From Baffinella frigidus (Eukaryota; Cryptophyceae; Cryptomonadales; Baffinellaceae): DNA of 11,556 nucleotides. This document shows, piece after piece, positions 7,387 through 11,556 of this stretch; position 1 is the stretch's first letter; each line of letters opens with the position of its first letter. The position numbers were made by a program, and so were the translations under genes. The DNA lies in NCBI GenBank assembly GCA_026770585.1, contig MU647660.1:45830-57385 (forward strand). Direction: 5' to 3'. The notes beneath the pieces were generated by a model. It worked only from the letters and a program-made list of their open reading frames with translations. It had not been told where the DNA came from and made no database searches.

Positions 7387-7560
7387 ATAAGAAACAAGAA
7401 CAGAAGAACACAGACCGGATTTGGGCCCCGTGTTTTCTTAATTTAGGACCAGAAGGAAATTAATCTTGCGTTTAGTCAACCCGCTGGTACAGAATCAAGA
7501 AAACAGACACCGACTTCGTTTGGGCTTCCTCCGTTTCGAGTGTACTCTGCCATGTACGTG
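7387..7560 (+). repeat. Dispersed palindromic repeat, copy E
   Basis: Landmarks in order: AAGAAACAAGAACAG, CACAGACCGGATTTGGGCCC, GTTTTCTTAATTTAGGACC, TCTTGCGTTTAGTCAACCC, GCTGGTAC and GAAAACAGACACCGAC. Its 5' half is closest to copy B and the right palindrome arm (TTTAGTCAACCCGCTGGTA) is largely intact; the left arm is eroded. The 3' third after 7522 departs from the other copies. Confidence 0.7.
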
Positions 7561-8100
7561 AGAAAGCACAACAATTTTAACACGCCGGGGGCTGTCTGTT
7601 GACTGCAATCAACAAAGCCAGTCTCATCTCGGCAAGCTTCTGCCTACGAGCGCGAGCGTATGGCCACCGTACACGCGGTGTGTGACCTTACGTTTCGACA
7701 AAACGTGTGTGGCAGCCCCCTAAAGGGCTAGGAGGGGTTGCTCAACCAGGAGTCCCACTCCGCGCAAACCAGGCCCCTCTCCAGATCCTAACCTCTGTGT
7801 TTTCCTGGTTTATTCCCCAGCTTCACGTGACAGGTTATACGCCTCCCCGGCTTTACACCTAGCACTATCAGTCAACTGGGGTTTACACCGAGCCAGATTA
7901 CTACTGCCTCAATGTCGTTCGGAGTTCCCCTCCCAGAATCGGTGTCAGAGTTCCCATCCTACCCACACTACCCACATGCTCTCTCATGTGGGCAAGCACG
8001 GTGGGTTGTATCCTGTGAACCCCAGAGTCGATTTTTGCTTTTGATAAGTGCACTGGATTTGTCTGGACCTTCTCTTCGGATCGATTCGAAAAAATCAGTG
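7561..8100. other. Spacer without recognised gene
   Basis: No domain-bearing frame on either strand. A hairpin with 8-bp arms, CCCACATG (7971-7978) and CATGTGGG (7985-7992), loop CTCTCT, is the only clear structure. If the exon at 8163 belongs to a gene on this strand, its introns would lie here. Confidence 0.4.
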
Positions 8101-8113
8101 CGAGGGGGGGGAG

Positions 8114-8172
8114 GAGGGGCGCGAGGAGAAGCAAGCTGTGCGATGGGGGGGGTGAGGGGCGCGAGGAGAAGC
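8114..8172 (+). repeat. 19-bp direct repeat, 40-bp period
   Basis: GAGGGGCGCGAGGAGAAGC occurs at 8114-8132 and again at 8154-8172. The second copy runs into the orphan exon at 8163. The duplication may have arisen by slippage at the surrounding G runs. Confidence 0.75.
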
Positions 8173-8345
8173 TGCCGTTCAACATGTACAAGCTGGGGTG
8201 CAAGTTGGGGGCCTGCATGTCGATCGACGGGTCTCGCGACCATCTGATCAACCTGCAGGGTTGGCCTAAGGACGGCCCCCCCTTCGTCTCGGAGACCGAC
8301 TTGAACTGGGAGAGCGAGGAGAAGAAGGCTGAGGCTGCGAGCTGA
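8163..8345 (+). CDS. Orphan C-terminal exon or small ORF, function unknown
   Basis: The frame reads EEKLPFNMYKLGCKLGACM, then SIDGSRDHLINLQGW, then PKDGPPFVSETDLNW, then an acidic/basic tail EEKKAEAAS and TGA. Codon choice and composition are protein-like: balanced residues, Cys and Trp, third positions mostly G/C. No stop interrupts the frame for some distance upstream, but that part is G-rich low complexity, so the exon probably begins near 8163 after an intron or breakpoint. Alternatively an ATG at 8184 (context AACATGT) would give a 53-residue protein. I do not recognise the family. No upstream exon of matching quality is visible, so it may be a transposed gene fragment. Confidence 0.5.
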   Translation, partial: EEKLPFNMYKLGCKLGACMSIDGSRDHLINLQGWPKDGPPFVSETDLNWESEEKKAEAAS

Positions 8346-8430
8346 TCACGTGTCTTGGTTGTACATGTAGATGTACTGAATTCAAGGTCCGCACACACTC
8401 GTCGTTCGCGAACCTTGCTGAATTTAAGGT

Positions 8431-8554
8431 CATTTAAGGTCACACACTGACTGCTTTTCTGTGGACCTTAAATTTGAGGTCACACACTGACTGCTTTCCT
8501 GTGGACCTTAAATTTAAGGTCACACACACTGACTGCTCAAAAGTGTGTGACCTT
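8431..8554. repeat. 40-bp tandem repeat ending in a hairpin
   Basis: Two complete 40-bp units and a partial third start at about 8431, 8471 and 8511. Each reads AATTTAAGGT, CACACACTGA, CTGCTTTTCT and GTGGACCTTA with one or two changes. The last unit is cut short and forms a hairpin with the flank: AAGGTCACACAC at 8516-8527 and GTGTGTGACCTT at 8543-8554. Each unit can also fold on itself, because AAGGTC and GACCTT are complementary. Confidence 0.85.
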
Positions 8555-8708
8555 GTAATCGAGTAAGGGCTGTACTGTAAGCAAGATGCGCTGAAACGGC
8601 CACCAGCGTGTTGGGCGCAAGCACGTTCTGAGAAGCTTCGGCACATGTACTGTACAGGGGCCTGTACACCCAGGTGCATGTCAGGTCGCGACGTTGCACC
8701 TGGCTGCT
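8555..8708. other. Short spacer with two hairpins
   Basis: No gene seen. TGTACAGG/CCTGTACA (8651-8658/8661-8668) and CCAGGTGCA/TGCACCTGG (8670-8678/8695-8703) form adjacent hairpins just left of the retroelement. Confidence 0.5.
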
Positions 8709-8713
8709 GTCCA

Positions 8714-8844
8714 TGTGGGTATCTAGGCTCTAAGGGCATCTAAGGACGCAGGGTTATGAGGACGTCAGCGGAGATTCACTTAAGCCTCCTTAAGTACATT
8801 CACTTAGGCCATCTAAGTAGAGAGAGTTGACCGGTAACTACCGG
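8714..8844 (+). repeat. LTR copy 1, head only
   Basis: It starts TGTGGGTATCTAGG and follows the other LTRs to TAACTACCGG, where the direct homology stops. What follows (8845-8878, continuing at 9586-9648) is the tail of the same LTR in reverse. The inverted part is bounded by 10-bp inverted repeats, TAACTACCGG at 8835-8844 and CCGGTAGTTA at 9639-9648. Confidence 0.8.
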
Positions 8845-8882
8845 CGTTCTGAACGCTACAGGCCCCACGAGTCCCGAGTGTC

Positions 8883-8965
8883 AAGGCACTTTTCAGTGCC
8901 TTCTCAAGCTGGAACGTAGAAGCCCCAAAGGCTCTGGTTCCGCAGAATCGCTTTAGCGATTTTTT
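8883..8965 (+). ncRNA. Candidate structured RNA: three hairpins then T6
   Basis: Three stem-loops follow one another. AAGGCACT/AGTGCCTT has loop TTTC (8883-8902). GGAAC...AGCC/GGCT...GTTCC spans 8911-8941. AATCGC/GCGATT has loop TTTA (8946-8961) and runs into TTTTTT at 8960-8965. A T run after a hairpin could end RNA polymerase III transcription. No A or B box was found and the block lies at the end of a mobile element, so this is weak. Confidence 0.2.
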
Positions 8966-9201
8966 GTGTAGGCTGCCCGAAATTCTCGAGTTGAGCTAAT
9001 TCTTCCTTGGGTACCTAAGAGAAGAGCTCGGGGTTTCGAGGTGAGCTTCCCCACCGTCAATCCAGGGGAGGACTGGCACGCCAGTTCCTCCCATGTGGAG
9101 TACAAAGCCGAAACATCTTGCCCCGGCCATTGGCTCCGCTCGTCCTCCCTGCGCCCCGCGTACAGTTGCTTGGATTGCATGCTAATGCTAGACGGCCTCC
9201 C

Positions 9202-9444
9202 CTGCTAGCCACGCGCGCGTCTAGCGCTTCACCGCCTCAGGGCGTGGCCATGCAGGGGAGGACTGACAGCTAAGCACTTGCGCGGCGCATCCCGATCACA
9301 CCTTTGCTACATCAACCCCTGGCAGTAGCTTCGCTGCTCCCGAGGCTTGATGCCCTCTTCTGCTAGCCACGTGTGCGTCTAGCACTTCACCGCCTTAGGG
9401 CGTGGCCATGCAGGGGAGGACTGACAGCTGTGCGGTTGCGCGGT
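9202..9444 (+). repeat. Pair of about 85-bp direct repeats, 158 bp apart
   Basis: CTGCTAGCCACG through GCGCGGTG occurs at 9202-9286 and 9360-9444 with about ten differences. Both carry CTTCACCGCCT, AGGGCGTGGCCATGCAGGGG and AGGACTGACAGCT. The phrase AGGGGAGGACTG is also found at 9064-9075. The repeats are internal to the 702-bp element. Confidence 0.8.
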
Positions 9445-9648
9445 GATTCCTGACCTGATAGAAGCGCTGCCCTGCTTGCGTGCGCATCACAGCGCTCCTC
9501 CTCCTTTTGGACGCAAGCAGGCTTAGCTGCTGAGGTTCAGGGCATGCTAGTCAGGCGGGACCCTAACGCATGTCTTGACACCGAGGAGTCTCCTGTCTTC
9601 GCTGGATTTACTCGAGAGCGTGACCTGTCCTTAGAAGGCCGGTAGTTA

Positions 9649-9839
9649 TGTGGGTATCTAGGCTCTAAGGGCATCTAAGGACGCAAGGTTGTGAGGACGT
9701 CGGCGAAGATTCACTTAAGCCTCCTTAAGTACATTCACTTAGGCCGTCTAAGTAGAGAGAGTTGACTGGTAACTACTGGCCTTCTAAGGAAGGTCACGCT
9801 CTCGAGTAAATCCAGCGAAGACAGAAGGCCTCACGGGAC
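9649..9839 (+). repeat. LTR copy 2, lacking its end
   Basis: It follows the full LTR at 10487 from TGTGGGTATCTAGG to GAAGACAG and then to CACGGGACT, where it joins a new LTR head. The missing end is the part after GGGACT. A GTGGG shared by the lost tail and the new head sits at the junction. Confidence 0.8.
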
Positions 9840-9866
9840 TGTGGGTATCCAGGCTCTTAGGGCATC
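9840..9866 (+). repeat. 27-bp LTR head fragment fused to pol
   Basis: TGTGGGTATCCAGGCTCTTA matches the LTR head with two changes and then runs through GGGCATC straight into the copia RNase H frame (GCC TAC ACG). The LTR itself has AGGGCATCTAAGG at this point, so GGGCATC may be the crossover. Confidence 0.75.
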
Positions 9867-10430
9867 GCCTACACGCGCCGCGCCTCCAACGGCAACGTCA
9901 TGGAGGGCTTCGTCGACGCCGACTGGGCCTCCGACGCAGACTCCCGTCGCAGCATCGGGGGCTACGTCTTCATGATCAACGGGGGAGCCGTGTCGTGAAA
10001 GGCCAAGCAGTAGAACTGCATCGCTCACTCTTCGGCTGAGGGGCAGTTCATGGCGGTGAGCAAGGCCTCCCTCGAGGCCATCTGGCTACGTCGCCTTCTC
10101 AAGAGCTGTGGCGCGCCGCAGCCTCGTGCGACTACCCTCTACGAGGACAATCGCGCGTTCTCGTGCCAACTCACGTCGGAGTCTCCCGCCCACCGTGAGA
10201 GGAGCAAGCACATTGATCTCCGCATCCACTCGCTCAAGGAACAAGTCAAGAACGGCGTTGTTCGACTCTTCGAGTGCCCCACCACCTGCATGACTGCTGA
10301 CGTGTTCACGAAATCCCTCCCGGGACCCAAGTTCATCGAGCATTGTGAAATTCTCCTCGGCAACGCGCTTCCTACAGCTCCGAGGGCACTACGAGCGGCA
10401 GCGTCGCTCCTCTCCGAACCAAGAACCTAG
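9867..10430 (+). pseudogene. Ty1/copia polyprotein, RNase H domain and C-terminus, with two in-frame stops
   Basis: A single frame of 188 codons reads the copia RNase H core: GFVDADWASD with its catalytic Asp, GYVFMINGGAVS, IAHSSAEGQFMAVSKASLEA with the Glu, WLRRLLKSCG and LYEDNRAF with the next Asp, then HRERSKHIDLRIHSLKEQV and ADVFTKSLPGPKF. The frame is intact except for two stops. TGA at 9996 replaces the Trp of the usual W-K-x-K-Q motif, and TAG at 10011 replaces Gln one turn later. Both are single transitions. The usual AEAEY has become AEGQF. Everything upstream (gag, protease, integrase, most reverse transcriptase) is missing. Decay seems recent because there is no frameshift. Confidence 0.9.
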
Positions 10431-10472
10431 AACCAATAATAGTTGTTTCTCTAGCAGTCACTCAATCTGACT

Positions 10473-10486
10473 AGAGCAAGGGGGGG
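10473..10486 (+). promoter_or_regulatory. Polypurine tract of the copia element
   Basis: AGAGCAAGGGGGG lies directly against the TGTGGG start of the 3' LTR. This is where plus-strand DNA synthesis is primed in LTR retroelements, and its position confirms the LTR boundary at 10487. Confidence 0.8.
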
Positions 10487-10701
10487 TGTGGGCATCTAGG
10501 CTCTAAGGGCATCTAAGGACGCAGGGTTATGAGGACGTCAGCAGAGATTCACTTAAGCCTCCTTAAGTACATTCACTTAGGCTGTCTAAGTAGAGAGAGT
10601 TGACTGGTAACTACTGGCCTTCTAAGGACAGGTCACGCTCTCGAGTAAATCCAGCGAAGACAGGAGACTCCTCGGGACTCGTGGGGCCTGTAGCGTTCAG
10701 A
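10487..10701 (+). repeat. 3' LTR, most complete copy
   Basis: It runs from TGTGGGCATCTAGG to GTAGCGTTCAGA, about 215 bp (or 213 bp if the end is TTCA). It follows the polypurine tract. The other LTR pieces in the window (8714, 8845 inverted, 9649, 9840 and the old copy at 1727) are all explained as parts of this sequence. Confidence 0.85.
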
Positions 10702-10937
10702 GTCCACGTGCCAAGGAATGATTCATGAGACTTGAAGCGCTCCAGCCCCGCCAGGAATGGTGGCGCATCTTGCACACGGTGTCTTGGGTACAGTACAGTG
10801 TATGTGTACAGTATGTGTCGTTACGGCGCGCGTTGACATACCCGGTTGATGGCCGAGGCAGAGCGCACTCTACAAATCTGGGGCTCCCCCTCTAGACCCC
10901 CGTCCTGGCGACAGCGTCTGGAGCGTGGTCACACGCC
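10702..10937. other. Spacer downstream of the retroelement
   Basis: No gene seen. Short alternating TGTACAGT-type motifs occur at 10789-10817. It probably includes the 3' UTR of the minus-strand gene ending at 10938. Confidence 0.4.
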
Positions 10938-11402
10938 TCACTTGGTCCAGGTCTTGGACAGGCGCAGGATCTCCGCGAAGAGACCCGTGGCAGTCAGCAG
11001 CGCCCCCGCCGCCGCGCCCTGCCACAGTCACCCCCCGCGCCTCAGCATTTTGTGCCGCCGAGCCCAGACAGTGACACCCAGCAGCCCGCAGCCCGCACCT
11101 CATCGTTGCGTGCGAGCGATGCAGTGTGCGAGCGTGCCAGCCCCATCGTGGCAATCAAGCCTTTTTTAACAGCGTGACAACCGTCAAGACACGCAGAATT
11201 CGCACCGCCGCACCGCTGTGGGACGTTGCCAGTGCGTACCACCATGTGTTGCATGCCACGTGCAGGGTGGGGGGGGGAGATAAGAAGGAAGCACTACCTT
11301 GACAATGAGGGGGCTGTTGATGTAGCGAGCGGTAGAGAAGGAGACGAGGTTCTCGACAGCCTTCAGCCGGAACATGGGGCTCTGGTTGTCCACCGCCCGC
11401 AC
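10938..11402 (-). CDS. Last two exons of an unidentified gene (5' part outside window)
   Basis: Exon 11402-11298 follows acceptor GGTGTCAG and ends at AAG|GTAGTG. It encodes 35 residues, VRAVDNQSPMFRLKAVENL then VSFSTARYINSPLIVK. The last exon, 11018-10938, follows acceptor TGTGGCAG and encodes 26 residues, GAAAGALLTATGLFAEILRL then SKTWTK and TGA. Both junctions are phase 0, the intron is 279 bp, and codon third positions are G/C-rich. The joined tail has a hydrophobic stretch (PLIVKGAAAGALLTATGLF) that could be a membrane segment. I cannot name the family. Upstream sequence to the window edge is pyrimidine-rich on this strand and looks like intron. The acceptor at 11403 could be displaced, since the frame is open a little further. 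Confidence 0.6.
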
Positions 11403-11457
11403 CTGACACCGGGGCCCCCAGACACACCCGCTCACCAACCCACCCGCACAGCCACCC

Positions 11458-11556
11458 AAGGGAGGGAGGGAGGGAGGGAGGGAGGGAGAGGGAGGGAGGG
11501 AGGGAGGGAGGGAGGGAGGGAGAGGGAGGGAGGGAGGGAGGGAGGGAGGGAGGGAG
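11458..11556 (+). repeat. (GGGA)n microsatellite at the window edge
   Basis: About 24 GGGA tetranucleotides, interrupted by two GAGA steps, run to the last base. On the minus strand it is a CCCT tract lying upstream of the exon at 11402, hence probably intronic. Four or more G3 runs in series can form G-quadruplexes. It may have ended a sequencing contig. Confidence 0.95.

Larger units (their letters stand above)
8879..9580. mobile_element. 702-bp element with terminal inverted repeats and CCGAG target duplication
   Basis: Ends are TGTCAAGGCA and, reversed, TGTCAAGACA, an inverted repeat matching at 9 of 10 bases. CCGAG flanks both sides (8874-8878 and 9581-9585), and removing the element restores a continuous LTR tail, so the boundaries are well fixed. 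TG...CA ends with a 5-bp duplication fit a solo LTR of another retroelement family; a non-autonomous DNA element is the alternative. It encodes nothing recognisable and is rich in hairpins (8883-8902, 8911-8941, 8946-8961, 9066-9092, 9471-9521) and internal direct repeats. Confidence 0.75.
8845..9648 (-). repeat. Inverted LTR tail, split by an insertion
   Basis: TCTGAACGCTACAGGCCCC begins at 8850 and runs to CCCGAG at 8878; the homology resumes at CCGAGGAGTCTCCTG (9581) and runs to 9648. Together these are the reverse complement of the LTR tail at about 10606-10701. Between them lies the 702-bp element. The rejoined tail abuts the next TGTGGG at 9649 with no spacer. Confidence 0.75.
8709..10706 (+). 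mobile_element. Rearranged, truncated Ty1/copia retroelement with candidate GTCCA target duplication
   Basis: The block 8714-10701 holds three LTR heads beginning TGTGGG (8714, 9649, 10487), a 27-bp fourth head at 9840, an inverted LTR tail, the end of a copia pol gene, a polypurine tract and a complete 3' LTR. GTCCA stands immediately left of the first TGTGGG (8709-8713) and immediately right of the last LTR end TTCAGA (10702-10706), which suggests the whole composite entered as one unit. The alternative LTR end ...TTCA at 10699 would remove that match. Gag, protease, integrase and most of reverse transcriptase are absent, so the element cannot move by itself. Confidence 0.7.

Noticed and set aside
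8431-8554. CRISPR-like array
   Set aside because: The 40-bp units are contiguous, with no distinct spacers, and the genome is eukaryotic.
8911-8941. tRNA-like fold near GGTTCCGCAG
   Set aside because: No acceptor stem, no anticodon arm of proper spacing and no complete T-loop motif.
8946-8965. Bacterial-type intrinsic terminator
   Set aside because: The hairpin-plus-T shape is right, but introns, telomere and retroelement show a eukaryotic nuclear genome.
9996-10013. In-frame TGA and TAG as evidence for an altered genetic code
   Set aside because: TGA, TAG and TAA each end other genes in the window, and the stops replace family-conserved residues in a truncated retroelement.

Overview
The window looks like the left end of a nuclear chromosome of an alga with a secondary, red-type plastid; a cryptophyte such as Guillardia is my first guess, a haptophyte or related lineage the alternative. 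Three things support this. The window opens with about 350 bp of plant-type CCCTAAA telomere repeat in C-strand orientation. Its genes are GC-rich and interrupted by short GT-AG introns. One gene encodes a protein with a signal peptide, a Phe-led transit peptide and a twin-arginine lumen signal, the three-part address of a thylakoid-lumen protein that must cross complex plastid membranes. Stops are standard (TAA, TAG and TGA all end genes here). The organism is inferred, not shown.

Layout: 1-350 degenerate telomere; 351-1134 subtelomeric sequence with a pyrimidine-rich tandem repeat; 1135-2010 a decayed partial duplicate of the plastid-protein gene at 3400-4085, broken by a dispersed repeat and by an old inverted LTR; 2011-2520 two more copies of the dispersed repeat and a strong GC hairpin; 2664-3176 (-) a 170-aa helical protein; 3645-5090 (+) the five-exon lumen-protein gene, divergent from its neighbour; 5645-6829 (-) a two-exon SERBP1/Stm1-type RGG protein (ribosome and mRNA binding), convergent with the lumen gene; 6830-8100 no recognised gene, one dispersed-repeat copy; 8163-8345 (+) an orphan terminal exon; 8431-8554 40-bp tandem repeats; 8714-10701 a rearranged, truncated Ty1/copia retroelement with a 702-bp second element inserted in it; 10938-11402 (-) the last two exons of an unidentified gene continuing beyond the window; 11458-11556 a GGGA microsatellite lying in that gene's intron.

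The genes do not form an operon or pathway. Two are recognisable housekeeping types (plastid lumen, cytosolic ribosome-associated). The accessory interest lies in the repeats: a palindrome-centred dispersed family in five copies, a composite retroelement whose LTR pieces are joined at microhomologies and partly inverted yet appear to share one outer target duplication, and a hairpin-rich 702-bp element with clean 5-bp target duplication. I found no defence system, CRISPR array, tRNA or rRNA gene.
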